From Pseudomonas cavernae (GTDB taxonomy: Bacteria; Pseudomonadota; Gammaproteobacteria; Pseudomonadales; Pseudomonadaceae): a DNA stretch of 64,000 nt. The notes beneath the pieces were generated by a model. That model did not search any database and was not told where the DNA came from. It worked only from the letters and a program-made list of their open reading frames with translations. This document shows positions 15,996 through 24,829 of the stretch, in pieces. The DNA lies in the NCBI RefSeq assembly GCF_003595175.1, contig NZ_CP032419.1, positions 3,968,001-4,032,000 of the forward strand, read 5' to 3'. A program made the translations under genes and the position numbers. The first letter of the stretch is position 1; each line of letters opens with the position of its first letter.

Positions 15996-17060
15996 ATGTT
16001 CCGCCCGAAACTCTTGTTCACCAGCCTCGCCGCCCTCGCCCTCGGCGCCTGCTCGCCGCAGGACCAGCACGCGCAGACTTCCGCCGCCCTGGCCCAGCAG
16101 GTGATCCTGCCGACCTACAGCCGCTGGGTCGAGGCCGACCGCCAACTGGCCAAGAGCGCCCTGGCGTTCTGCTCCGGCCAGACAGACCTGGAAAAAGCCC
16201 GCGCCGATTTCTACAGCGCACAGAAAGCCTGGGCCGAGCTGCAGCCGCTGCTGGTCGGCCCGTTGGCCGAAGGCAACCGCGCCTGGCAGGTGCAGTTCTG
16301 GCCGGACAAGAAGAACCTGGTCGGCCGCCAAGTCGAGCAACTGGTCAAGGCCCAGCCGCAGATCGATGCCGCCGCCCTGGCCAAGGCCAGCGTCGTGGTG
16401 CAGGGCTTGTCCGCCTACGAATACATCCTCTTCGACAGCCAGATCGACCTCGCCGACAGCGCACAGAAGGCCCGCTACTGCCCGCTGCTGGAGGCCATCG
16501 GCGCCCGCCAGCAGTCGCTGGCCGAAGAAATCCTCGCGCGCTGGAACAACAAGGACGGCATGCTCGAACAGCTGAGCAAGTTCCCCAACCCGCGCTACGC
16601 CGATTCCCACGAGGCCATCGCCGAACTGCTGCGGGTGCAGGTCACCGCCCTCGACACCCTGAAGAAGAAGCTCGGCACCCCGCTCGGCCGCCTGAGCAAG
16701 GGCATCCCCCAGCCGCTGCAGGCCGAGGCCTGGCGCAGTCAGGCCTCGCTGGCCAACCTCGGTGCCAGCCTGGCCAGCGCCGAAGCGCTGTGGCGCGGGG
16801 TCGACGATCACGGCCTGCGCGGCCTGCTCGGCAGCGAGCAGCAGGCCCTGGCCGAGCGCATCGACGCCGCCTACGCCGTGGCCCGGCAGAAGCTCGAGGC
16901 GCTGCAGCCGCCGCTCGACCAACTGCTCGCCAGCGAACAGGGGCGCCAGCAGCTGAACGACTTCTACGACAGCCTCAACAGCGTGCATCGCCTGCAGGAA
17001 AGCGACCTCGCCAAGGCGCTGGGCGTGCAGCTGGGCTTCAACGCCAACGATGGCGACTGA
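15996..17060 (+). CDS. Second imelysin-family lipoprotein
   Basis: A 354-residue lipoprotein with LGAC lipobox and an imelysin-type helical domain. At the position of the GxHxxE motif it reads GLSAYE (residues 137-142): the His is replaced by Ser while the Glu is kept, so metal binding may differ from IcmP. The start follows AAAGGAGCCGTGC. It is tightly packed between the di-heme gene (11 bases) and the DUF1513 gene (12 bases), so the three form one operon. Confidence 0.85.
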   Translation: MFRPKLLFTSLAALALGACSPQDQHAQTSAALAQQVILPTYSRWVEADRQLAKSALAFCSGQTDLEKARADFYSAQKAWAELQPLLVGPLAEGNRAWQVQFWPDKKNLVGRQVEQLVKAQPQIDAAALAKASVVVQGLSAYEYILFDSQIDLADSAQKARYCPLLEAIGARQQSLAEEILARWNNKDGMLEQLSKFPNPRYADSHEAIAELLRVQVTALDTLKKKLGTPLGRLSKGIPQPLQAEAWRSQASLANLGASLASAEALWRGVDDHGLRGLLGSEQQALAERIDAAYAVARQKLEALQPPLDQLLASEQGRQQLNDFYDSLNSVHRLQESDLAKALGVQLGFNANDGD

Positions 17061-17072
17061 GGAGGCCCGAAC

Positions 17073-18167
17073 ATGCTGCGCCGTCATGTCCTGAGCCTCG
17101 GCAGCGCCCTGCTGGGCGCCCTCAGCCTCGGTGGCTGGACCCTCAGCCGCCGCAGCCAGAGCCCGCTGCTGCTGTCCGCCCGCGACGATGCCGATGGCCG
17201 CCACTATGCGGTCGGCTACCGCCTGGACGGCAGCCAGGTGTTCGCCACGCCGGTGGCGCAGCGTTGCCATGACATAGTCGAGCACCCGCAGCAGCCGCTC
17301 GCCCTGTTCGTCGCCCGCCGCCCGGGCACCGCGAGCTACCTGATCGACCTGCGCGACGGCCGTCTGCTGCAGACCCTGGAATCCCAGCCAGACCGGCACT
17401 TCTATGGCCATGCGGTGTTCCATCGCGGTGGCGAATGGCTGTACGCCACCGAGAACGACACCCGCGACCCGGGCCGCGGCCTGCTCGGCGTCTACCGCTT
17501 CGAAGGCGGCCAGCTGCAACACAGCGGCGAACTCCCCACCCACGGCCTCGGCCCGCATCAGGTCAGCTGGCTGCCAGACGGTGAGACCCTGGTGGTGGCC
17601 AACGGCGGCATCCGCACCGAGGCGGAGAGCCGGGTGGAGATGAACCTCGACGCCATGCAGCCGAGCCTGGTGCTGATGCACCGCGATGGCCGCCTGCTGT
17701 CCAAGGAAACCCTAGCGCAGCCGATGAACAGCATCCGCCACCTGGCGGTCGCTGCCGACGGCACCCTGGTCGCCGGCCAGCAGTTCATGGGCGAGGCCCA
17801 CGAGCACGCCGACCTGCTGGCGATCAAGCGCCCCGGCCAAGCGCTGCAGCCCTTCCCGCTGGCCGAGCCCCAGCGCCTGGCGATGCACCAGTACACCGCC
17901 AGCGTGGCGATCCACGACCAGCTGCGCCTGGTCGCCCTGACCGCGCCGCGCGGCAACCGCTTCTTCATCTGGGACCTGGACAGCGGCGCCGTGCGTCTGG
18001 ACGCACCGCTGCCCGACTGCGCCGGGGTCGGCGCCGTGGCGGACGGTTTCGTGGTCACCTCCGGCCAAGGCCGCTGCCGCCTGTACGACTGCCGCGGCGA
18101 GCGCATCGCCATGCAGCCGCTGGAGCTGCCGGCCGGGCTATGGGACAACCACCTGCACCTCGCCTGA
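17073..18167 (+). CDS. DUF1513 domain protein, probable Tat-exported beta-propeller
   Basis: A 364-residue exported protein. The N terminus MLRRHVLSLGSALLGALSL has a twin-arginine-like RRHVLSL motif before the hydrophobic stretch. The mature part has repeated blade-like segments (GHAVFHRGGEWLYATEND, GLGPHQVSWLPDGETLVVANGG) as expected for a seven-bladed propeller. It is the last gene of the di-heme/imelysin operon, and this four-family combination is a recurrent periplasmic module. Function unknown; an iron-linked role is inferred from context. Confidence 0.82.
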   Translation: MLRRHVLSLGSALLGALSLGGWTLSRRSQSPLLLSARDDADGRHYAVGYRLDGSQVFATPVAQRCHDIVEHPQQPLALFVARRPGTASYLIDLRDGRLLQTLESQPDRHFYGHAVFHRGGEWLYATENDTRDPGRGLLGVYRFEGGQLQHSGELPTHGLGPHQVSWLPDGETLVVANGGIRTEAESRVEMNLDAMQPSLVLMHRDGRLLSKETLAQPMNSIRHLAVAADGTLVAGQQFMGEAHEHADLLAIKRPGQALQPFPLAEPQRLAMHQYTASVAIHDQLRLVALTAPRGNRFFIWDLDSGAVRLDAPLPDCAGVGAVADGFVVTSGQGRCRLYDCRGERIAMQPLELPAGLWDNHLHLA

Positions 18168-18171
18168 AGCT

Positions 18172-18200
18172 CTGAAAGCCCTGCGCTACGGAGCTTTCAG
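18172..18200 (+). terminator. Weak terminator-like hairpin after the DUF1513 gene
   Basis: CTGAAAGC (18172-18179) pairs with GCTTTCAG (18193-18200). No T run follows, so termination is uncertain. Confidence 0.4.
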
Positions 18201-18302
18201 GCGCGCCCGCGCCGTAAACAATCCGACCGCCGGCGCTCAAGCGGCGACGCCCCCGGCCGATCCATGGGGACTCGAATCCGCTTGCCCCCGAGGTGCATGA
18301 CC

Positions 18303-19934
18303 ATGTCCCTGAAAAACTCCCTGCGCGCCCAGATTCTCGCGCTCCTTGGCGGCAGCCTGCTGCTGATCCTGCTCACCGCGCTGGCCTGTTTCTCCTTCCT
18401 GTCCGGCGGCATCCAGTCCTATCGCGGCCTGCTGGAAGGACCGATACAGGCCTCCGGCCTGGTGGACGCAGCCAACCTCGAATTCAAGGGCCAGGTGCAA
18501 GAATGGAAGAACCTGCTGCTGCGCGGCTCCGACCCCAGCGCCCAAGACAAATACTGGGCGCAGTTCGAGGCCCAGGAACGCAAAGTGCAGGACATCCTCG
18601 GCAAGCTGGTCGCCGAAGCCGGCGAACACAACGATCCGGCGCTGAAAGGCCAGGTCGAACGCCTGCGCACTGAGCACCAGCGTCTGGGCGCCGCCTACCG
18701 CCAGGGCCGCCAGGCCTTCATCGCCGCGGATGCCGATCCGGCCGCCGGTGATGCGGCGGTCAAGGGCATCGACCGCGCCGCCAGCGAGCAGATGAGCACG
18801 CTGGTCGCCGAGCTGCACCAGCGCAGCGCCGAGCAGTCTGCCGCCATCAGTGCCAGCGCCGACCGCACCCTCACCTGGGGCTTGATTGTGATATTGGCCG
18901 CCAGCCTATTGATCGGCCTGTTCAGCCTGTGGCTGGTCAACCGGCAGTTGATCACGCCGATCCGCGACCTGATCGAGCATATCGCCCGTCTCAGCCAGGG
19001 CAATTTCGGCCAGCACGTCGACAGCCACCGCCGCGACGAACTGGGGCGCCTGGCCGTGGCCGCCAATACCCTGCGCGACTTCCTCGCCGACACCTTCAGC
19101 CGCCTGCAACACAGCACCGGCGAGCTGGACAGCGCCAGCGGCGAGCTCAATGCCATCGCCACCCTGATGGCCCAGGGCACCCGCGAGCAATTTTCGCGCA
19201 CCGACCAAGTCGCCACGGCGATGCACGAGATGTCCGCCACCGCCCAGGAAGTCGCGCGGCATGCCGCCGAGGCGGCACGCGCCGCCGACGACGCCGACCA
19301 CTCGGCACAACAGGGCGAGCAGGTCATGCAGGCTACGATCCACACCATCACCGGCATGCGCAGCGAGATCGCCAACACCGCCGAGGTGATCCGCCGCCTG
19401 GAAAGCGACAGCGGGCGCATCGGCAAGGTTCTGGAAGTGATCCGCGGCATCGCCGAGCAGACCAACCTGCTGGCCCTCAACGCCGCCATCGAGGCCGCCC
19501 GTGCCGGCGAGCAGGGGCGCGGCTTCGCCGTGGTCGCCGACGAGGTGCGCACCCTGGCCCAACGCACCGCCGAATCCACCGCCGAGATCCACCAGATCAT
19601 CGACACCGTGCAAACCGGCGCGCTCAATGCCGTGCGCGCCATCGAGAACGGCCAGAGCCGCAGTGAACAGGGCGTGACCCAGGTGACCGAGGCCGGCGCC
19701 ATGCTCCAGCGCATCACCGCCGCGGTGGAGGCCATTCGCGACATGAACCGGCAGATCGCCACCGCCGCCGAGGAACAGACCTCGGTGGCCGAGGACATCT
19801 CGCGCAACCTCACCGAGATCACCGCTATCGCCACCAGCAATGAAGAACAGGTGCGGCGCACCCAGCACTCCAGCCAGGAACTGCACGGTCTCTCCGGCCA
19901 ACTGACCAGCGTGACCCAGTGCCTCAGCGCCTGA
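18303..19934 (+). CDS. Methyl-accepting chemotaxis protein
   Basis: A 543-residue chemoreceptor. The first membrane helix is at about 10-32. A helical periplasmic sensor of about 155 residues follows, then a second helix at about 190-215, a HAMP domain (NRQLITPIRDLIEHIARLSQGNF), and the conserved signalling hairpin with the EQTNLLALNAAIEAARAGE tip. The start at 18303 is eight bases after GAGGTG; the ATG at 18297 is too close to it. The helical sensor has no recognised ligand motif. It stands alone between the iron-type operon and the efflux pair. Confidence 0.92.
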   Translation: MSLKNSLRAQILALLGGSLLLILLTALACFSFLSGGIQSYRGLLEGPIQASGLVDAANLEFKGQVQEWKNLLLRGSDPSAQDKYWAQFEAQERKVQDILGKLVAEAGEHNDPALKGQVERLRTEHQRLGAAYRQGRQAFIAADADPAAGDAAVKGIDRAASEQMSTLVAELHQRSAEQSAAISASADRTLTWGLIVILAASLLIGLFSLWLVNRQLITPIRDLIEHIARLSQGNFGQHVDSHRRDELGRLAVAANTLRDFLADTFSRLQHSTGELDSASGELNAIATLMAQGTREQFSRTDQVATAMHEMSATAQEVARHAAEAARAADDADHSAQQGEQVMQATIHTITGMRSEIANTAEVIRRLESDSGRIGKVLEVIRGIAEQTNLLALNAAIEAARAGEQGRGFAVVADEVRTLAQRTAESTAEIHQIIDTVQTGALNAVRAIENGQSRSEQGVTQVTEAGAMLQRITAAVEAIRDMNRQIATAAEEQTSVAEDISRNLTEITAIATSNEEQVRRTQHSSQELHGLSGQLTSVTQCLSA

Positions 19935-20166
19935 CTCCGCTAGCCGGAACGGCACAGGAGGCGCCATTAATGCCGGCACTCCGCTATCAATCGCGGATTT
20001 AAAAGCGCAGCATCTGCGGTGAAGTTCGCCGAATCACAGGTGTATCCCGGCGCCAGACCGGCGGGCAACTTTTTGCCATGCCTCGCCTTTGACTTGCCAG
20101 GCCTCTGGGACTAAGGTGCATGCCCGCCTATTCCCAGGCCCTCATTACCCGCCAAGGAACCGGAAT

Positions 20167-21312
20167 ATGTTGCTCCGCCGCATGCTCACCATGCTGGGGG
20201 TTGTGCTCGTCGTGGTGCTGCTCCTGGCCAGCTACAAAGCCTTCTCGATCCGCGAACAGATCAAGCAATTCTCCGCGCCCCAGCCACCGATCAGCGTCTC
20301 GGCGGCGATTGCCGAGCAGCGCCAGTGGCAGGAACGCCTGCCGGCCATCGGTACGCTCAAGGCCTCGCAGGGCGTCGACCTCACCGTCGAAGTCACCGGC
20401 ACCGTGCGTGATGTGCTGTTCCGCTCCGGCGAGCATGTCGCCGCTCACCAGCCGCTGATCCAGATGGACGGCGCGGTCGAGCAGGCCTCGCTGGAATCCG
20501 CCGAAGCCGAGCTGAACCTCGCCCGCGTCGAATTCGAGCGTGGCCGCAGCCTGATCAGCCGGCAGATGATCTCCAAGAGCGATTTCGACCGCCTCGCCTC
20601 GCAGCTGCAGCAAAACAGCGGCCGGGTCGCACAGCTCAAGGCGCTGCTCGGCAAGAAGCGCATCCTCGCGCCGTTCGCCGGCACCATCGGTATCCGCCAG
20701 ATCGACGTGGGCGACTACCTCGCCTCGGGCACCACCATCGCCACCCTGCAGGATCTCTCGACCCTGTACGTCGACTTCTTCCTGCCCGAGCAGGCGGTGC
20801 CCAAGTTGCAGGTCGGCCAGCGCGTACAGCTCGGCGTCGCGGCCTTCCCGGGCGAGGCGTTCATGGGCGAGCTCGCCGCGATCAACCCGAAGGTCGACGA
20901 GAACACCCGCAACGTGCAGGTCCGCGCGACCCTGCCCAACCCGGGCGAGAAGCTGTTGCCGGGCATGTTCGCCAACCTCACCGTGCTGCTGCCGAACAGC
21001 GCAGCACGCGTGGTGGTGCCGGAAACCGCGGTGACCTTCTCGCTGTACGGCAACTCGATCTACGTCGTCGAGGCGGAGAAGAACGACGACGGCAGCGCCA
21101 AGCACGACGACCAGGGCCAGCCGCGCCTGGTGGCCAAGCGCGTGTTCGTCGAGACCGGTGAGCGCCGCGACGGTGAGGTGGTGGTGCTCAAGGGCCTGAC
21201 CGCCGGCCAACAGGTGGTCACCACCGGCCAGCTCAAGCTGGATAACGGCGCGCACGTCAGCATCGTCGCCGAGCCCGCCGCCCGCACCACCAGCCAGGCC
21301 AGCGGCCGCTAA
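20167..21312 (+). CDS. mexV: RND efflux periplasmic adaptor, MexV-like
   Basis: A 381-residue membrane-fusion protein anchored by an uncleaved helix (about residues 6-25), linking an inner-membrane RND pump to an outer-membrane channel. GTLKASQGVDLTVEVTGTV and VRDVLFRSGEHV begin the barrel-sandwich (lipoyl) domain. A helical hairpin spans about 105-155, then comes APFAGTIGIRQIDVGDYL. The start at 20167 follows AAGGAACCGGAAT. The gene order after an icmP/DUF1513 set matches mexVW as I recall it. The TAA stop forms the flank of a palindromic element that separates it from the pump gene. Confidence 0.85.
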   Translation: MLLRRMLTMLGVVLVVVLLLASYKAFSIREQIKQFSAPQPPISVSAAIAEQRQWQERLPAIGTLKASQGVDLTVEVTGTVRDVLFRSGEHVAAHQPLIQMDGAVEQASLESAEAELNLARVEFERGRSLISRQMISKSDFDRLASQLQQNSGRVAQLKALLGKKRILAPFAGTIGIRQIDVGDYLASGTTIATLQDLSTLYVDFFLPEQAVPKLQVGQRVQLGVAAFPGEAFMGELAAINPKVDENTRNVQVRATLPNPGEKLLPGMFANLTVLLPNSAARVVVPETAVTFSLYGNSIYVVEAEKNDDGSAKHDDQGQPRLVAKRVFVETGERRDGEVVVLKGLTAGQQVVTTGQLKLDNGAHVSIVAEPAARTTSQASGR

Positions 21313-21456
21313 CAGGCCGTTGAAAAATGTAGGCGAGGCAGCCGAGACAAGGCAAAAACGGCCGAAAAAGCGCAGTTTACGTGTTGTAAATGAGCATTTT
21401 GAGGCTGTTTTTAACGCCGGATCGGCAACGTAGGTAATTTTTCAACGGCCTGCTAA
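21309..21456. repeat. MITE-like palindromic element 3, inside the mexVW operon
   Basis: Perfect 16-bp terminal inverted repeats CAGGCCGTTGAAAAAT (21313-21328) and ATTTTTCAACGGCCTG (21437-21452), flanked by the exact direct repeat CTAA(C) at 21309-21313 and 21453-21457. The left TAA is the mexV stop. The central part (21369-21398) carries AGCGCAGTTTAC, a short loop, then TGTAAATGAGCATT, the reverse complement of the core in elements 2 and 4. It fills the 170-base gap between adaptor and pump genes. Confidence 0.85.
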
Positions 21457-21482
21457 CCCGGGTGCTGGAAAAGGAATCATCC

Positions 21483-24400
21483 ATGGCTTTTACCGATCCG
21501 TTCATCCGTCGCCCGGTGCTGGCGACGGTGGTCAGCCTGCTGATCGTCCTACTCGGCATCCAGGCCTTCAACAGCCTGGTGATCCGCCAGTACCCGCAGA
21601 TGGAAAACGCCCTGATCACGGTGACCACCGCCTACCCCGGGGCCAACGCCGAGACCATCCAGGGCTACATCACCCAGCCGCTGCAGCAGAGCCTGGCGAG
21701 CGCCGAAGGCGTCGACTACATGACCTCAGTCAGTCGGCAGAACTTCTCGGTGATCTCGCTCTATGCGCGCGTCGGCGCCGACTCCGATCGCCTGTTCACC
21801 GAGCTGCTGGCCAAGACCAACGAGGTCAAGAGCCAGCTGCCGCAGGAAGCCGAAGACCCAGTGCTGGAGAAGCAGGCCGCCGACGCCTCGGCGCTGATGT
21901 ACATCAGCTTCCACAGCAAGGAGCTGAACTACCAGCAGATCACCGACTACCTGACCCGCGTGGTGCAGCCCAAACTGGCGACCCTGCCAGGCATCGCTGA
22001 GGCAGAGGTCCAGGGGGCGCGGAAGTTCGCCATGCGCCTGTGGCTCGACCCGGTGCGCATGGCCGCCCACAGCATCACCGCCGGCGACGTGCGCGAGGCG
22101 GTGCAGAAGTACAACTTCCTCTCCGCCGCCGGTGAAGTGAAGGGCGAACTGGTGGTCAGCAGCGTCAACGCCAGCACCGATCTGAAGAGCCCCGAGGCCT
22201 TCGCCGCGATCCCGCTGAAGACCGAGGGCGACCGTCGCGTGCGCATCGGCGACGTGGCGCGGGTAGAGATGGGCGCGGAGAACTACGACGCGGTCAGCTC
22301 GTTCAACAGCATCCCGTCGGTGTACATCGCCATCAAGGGCACGCCGACCTCCAACCCGCTGGACGTGATCAAGGAAGTGCGCGCCAAGCTGCCGTCGGTC
22401 GAGCGCGAGCTGCCGCCGGCGCTGAAGATGTCGATCGCTTACGACGGCACGCTGTTCATTCAGGAATCGATCAACGAGGTGATCAAGACCCTCGCCGAAG
22501 CGGTGCTGATCGTCATCGTCGTGGTGTTCCTGTTCCTCGGCGCGTTCCGCTCGGTGCTGATCCCGGTGGTGACCATCCCGCTGTCGATGATCGGCGTGCT
22601 GTTCTTCATGCAGCTGATGGGCTACTCGATCAACCTGCTGACCCTGCTGGCCATGGTCCTGGCCATCGGCCTGGTTGTGGACGACGCGATCGTCGTGGTG
22701 GAGAACATCCACCGCCACATCGAGGAGGGCAAGAAGCCATTCGACGCCGCCCTGCTCGGCGCCCGCGAGATCGCCACGCCGGTGATCGCGATGACCATCA
22801 CCCTGGCCGCGGTGTACGCACCGATCGGCTTCCTCGAAGGCCTGACCGGCGCGCTGTTCCGCGAGTTCGCCCTCACCCTGGCCGGCGCGGTGATCATCTC
22901 CGGCATCGTCGCCCTGACCCTGTCGCCGATGATGTGCTCGCAGTTGCTGCGCCACGAAGAAAACCCCAGCGGCCTGGCGTACCGCCTCGACCTGCTGTTC
23001 GAGCGCCTCAAGCAGCGCTACCGTAGCGCCCTGCACCGCACCCTGGACACCCGCCCGGTGGTCTACGTGTTCGCCCTGATCATCCTGGCACTGATCCCGG
23101 TGTTGCTGATGTTCACCCAGCGCGAGCTGGCGCCGGACGAGGACCAGGCCTTCCTGTTCATCATGTCCAACGCACCGCAGACCGCCAACCTGGATTACCT
23201 GAACCGCTACACCGACCAGTACCAGAAGGTCTTCAGCGAGTTTCCCGAGTACGACTCGGCGTTCCAGATCAACGGATTCAACGGTGTGCAGTCGGGCATC
23301 GGCGGACTGATGCTCAAGCCCTGGGGTGAGCGCGAGCGCAGCCAGAAGGAGCTGATGCACGCCTTCCAGCAGCGCGCCAACCAGATCCCCGGCCTGCAGG
23401 TGTTCGTCTTCAGCCTGCCGTCGCTGCCAGGCACCGGCGAAGGCCTGCCGTTCCAGTTCGTGGTCACCAGCTCCGGCGACTACGCCTCGCTGCTGCAGGT
23501 CGCCGAGCGGATCAAACAGCGCGCCCAGGCGACCAACAAGTTCGCCGTGCTCGACCTCGACCTGGCCTTCGACAAGCCGGAAATCGTCGTCGACATCGAC
23601 CGCGACAAGGCCGCGCAGATCGGCGTGTCGATGGACGAGCTGGGCACCACCCTGGCCACCCTGCTCGGCGAAGGCGAGATCAACCGCTTCACCGTGGACG
23701 GCCGCAGCTACAAGGTGATCGCCCAGGTCGATCGCGCCTACCGCAACAGCCCGACCCGTCTGGACAACTACTTCGTGCGCAGCGAAAGCGGCGCGATGTT
23801 GCCGCTGTCGACGCTGATCACCGTGCGCGAACAGGCGCGGCCGCGCCAGCTCAACCAGTTCCAGCAGCTCAACTCGGCGATCATCTCCGGCTTCCCGATG
23901 GTCAGTCAGGGCGAGGCGCTAGCCACCGTGCAGCAGATCGCCCGCGAGGAAGCACCGAGCGGCTACACCTTCGACTACGCCGGCGCCTCGCGGCAGTTCG
24001 TCAACGAAGGCAACGCGCTGTACGTGACCTTCGCCCTGGCCCTGGCGGTAATCTTCCTGGTCCTTGCCGCACAGTTCGAGAGCTTCCGCGACCCGCTGGT
24101 GATCCTGGTCACCGTGCCGCTGTCGATCTGCGGGGCGTTGATTCCGCTGTTCCTCGGCTGGTCGAGCATGAACATCTACACCCAGGTCGGCCTGGTCACG
24201 CTGATCGGCCTGATCAGCAAGCACGGTATTCTCATCGTCGAGTTCGCCAACCAGCTGCGTCGCCAGGGCCGCGGCATGCGCGAGGCGATCGAGGAAGCCG
24301 CGGCGATCCGCCTACGCCCGGTGCTGATGACGACCGCGGCGATGGTCTTCGGCATGGTGCCGCTGATCTTCGCCACCGGTGCCGGCGCGGTGAGTCGCTT

Positions 24401-24551
24401 CGACATCGGCCTGGTGATCGCCACCGGCATGTCGGTGGGCACCCTGTTCACCCTGTTCGTGCTGCCCTGCGTGTACGTGCTGCTGGCCCACCCGGACCGC
24501 GCGCCAGCCACCGCGGCGCCGCCCGCCGCGCTAGCGAGCGATCAGCTCTGA
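21483..24551 (+). CDS. mexW: RND multidrug efflux pump, MexW-like
   Basis: A 1022-residue inner-membrane proton antiporter of the HAE-1/RND family that exports drugs together with its adaptor and an outer-membrane channel. The start MAFTDPFIRRPVLATVVSLL is typical; AAGGAA lies about 7 bases upstream. Asp400-Asp401 in GLVVDDAIVVVENI are the proton-relay pair of helix 4. LVLAAQFESFRDPLVIL and the C-terminal GLISKHGILIVEFANQL are family signatures. No outer-membrane channel gene follows, as in mexVW, so an unlinked OprM-type channel is presumably used. Confidence 0.9.
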   Translation: MAFTDPFIRRPVLATVVSLLIVLLGIQAFNSLVIRQYPQMENALITVTTAYPGANAETIQGYITQPLQQSLASAEGVDYMTSVSRQNFSVISLYARVGADSDRLFTELLAKTNEVKSQLPQEAEDPVLEKQAADASALMYISFHSKELNYQQITDYLTRVVQPKLATLPGIAEAEVQGARKFAMRLWLDPVRMAAHSITAGDVREAVQKYNFLSAAGEVKGELVVSSVNASTDLKSPEAFAAIPLKTEGDRRVRIGDVARVEMGAENYDAVSSFNSIPSVYIAIKGTPTSNPLDVIKEVRAKLPSVERELPPALKMSIAYDGTLFIQESINEVIKTLAEAVLIVIVVVFLFLGAFRSVLIPVVTIPLSMIGVLFFMQLMGYSINLLTLLAMVLAIGLVVDDAIVVVENIHRHIEEGKKPFDAALLGAREIATPVIAMTITLAAVYAPIGFLEGLTGALFREFALTLAGAVIISGIVALTLSPMMCSQLLRHEENPSGLAYRLDLLFERLKQRYRSALHRTLDTRPVVYVFALIILALIPVLLMFTQRELAPDEDQAFLFIMSNAPQTANLDYLNRYTDQYQKVFSEFPEYDSAFQINGFNGVQSGIGGLMLKPWGERERSQKELMHAFQQRANQIPGLQVFVFSLPSLPGTGEGLPFQFVVTSSGDYASLLQVAERIKQRAQATNKFAVLDLDLAFDKPEIVVDIDRDKAAQIGVSMDELGTTLATLLGEGEINRFTVDGRSYKVIAQVDRAYRNSPTRLDNYFVRSESGAMLPLSTLITVREQARPRQLNQFQQLNSAIISGFPMVSQGEALATVQQIAREEAPSGYTFDYAGASRQFVNEGNALYVTFALALAVIFLVLAAQFESFRDPLVILVTVPLSICGALIPLFLGWSSMNIYTQVGLVTLIGLISKHGILIVEFANQLRRQGRGMREAIEEAAAIRLRPVLMTTAAMVFGMVPLIFATGAGAVSRFDIGLVIATGMSVGTLFTLFVLPCVYVLLAHPDRAPATAAPPAALASDQL

Positions 24552-24554
24552 ACG

Positions 24555-24583
24555 AAAAAGCCCCGCATCTGCGGGGCTTTTTT
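24555..24583 (+). terminator. Rho-independent terminator after mexW
   Basis: AAAAAGCCCCGC pairs with GCGGGGCTTTTT around ATCT. The flanking A and T runs would let it also stop the converging transcript that ends at 24602. Confidence 0.88.
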
Positions 24584-24601
24584 GTACTGGCGCCAGCGGC
24601 T

Positions 24602-24829
24602 TCAGCCCTGGGAACGCAGTCCTTGCGAGAGGCCGAACATCAGCAGCAACAGATCGCCATCGGGCCGTGCCGATTTCAGACCCTGATGCTGCACGGGCAA
24701 CGGACAGTGGTCTTGCGCGGCCGGCGTGCCCAGCACCTGCGGACCCGGCTCATGCCAGGCGGCCGCCGCCAGAGAGGCCACACCGAGCGCACCGATCAGG
24801 AATAAACCTCGTGCGATTTCTAACTTCAT
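24602..24829 (-). CDS. Small exported protein at the end of the ColR-type operon
   Basis: A 75-residue protein. Residues 1-24 form a signal peptide or anchor (MKLEIARGLFLIGALGVASL then Ala-rich). The rest is short and polar, ending in a hydrophobic segment DLLLLMFGLSQGL. No family is recognised. Its ATG overlaps the TGA of the InaA-type kinase gene (ATGA, 24826-24829), so translation is coupled and it belongs to the methyltransferase-kinase operon. Too short for functional assignment; a periplasmic or membrane-associated accessory of LPS modification is a guess from context. Confidence 0.6.
   Translation of the reverse strand: MKLEIARGLFLIGALGVASLAAAAWHEPGPQVLGTPAAQDHCPLPVQHQGLKSARPDGDLLLLMFGLSQGLRSQG

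Noticed and set aside
9215..17681. Very long open frames opposite bifA, icmP, the di-heme gene and the second imelysin (up to about 560 codons)
   Set aside because: They lie antisense to genes with clear families, have compositions rich in Arg, Gly, Gln and Ala, and arise because GC-rich codon use removes stop codons from the opposite strand.
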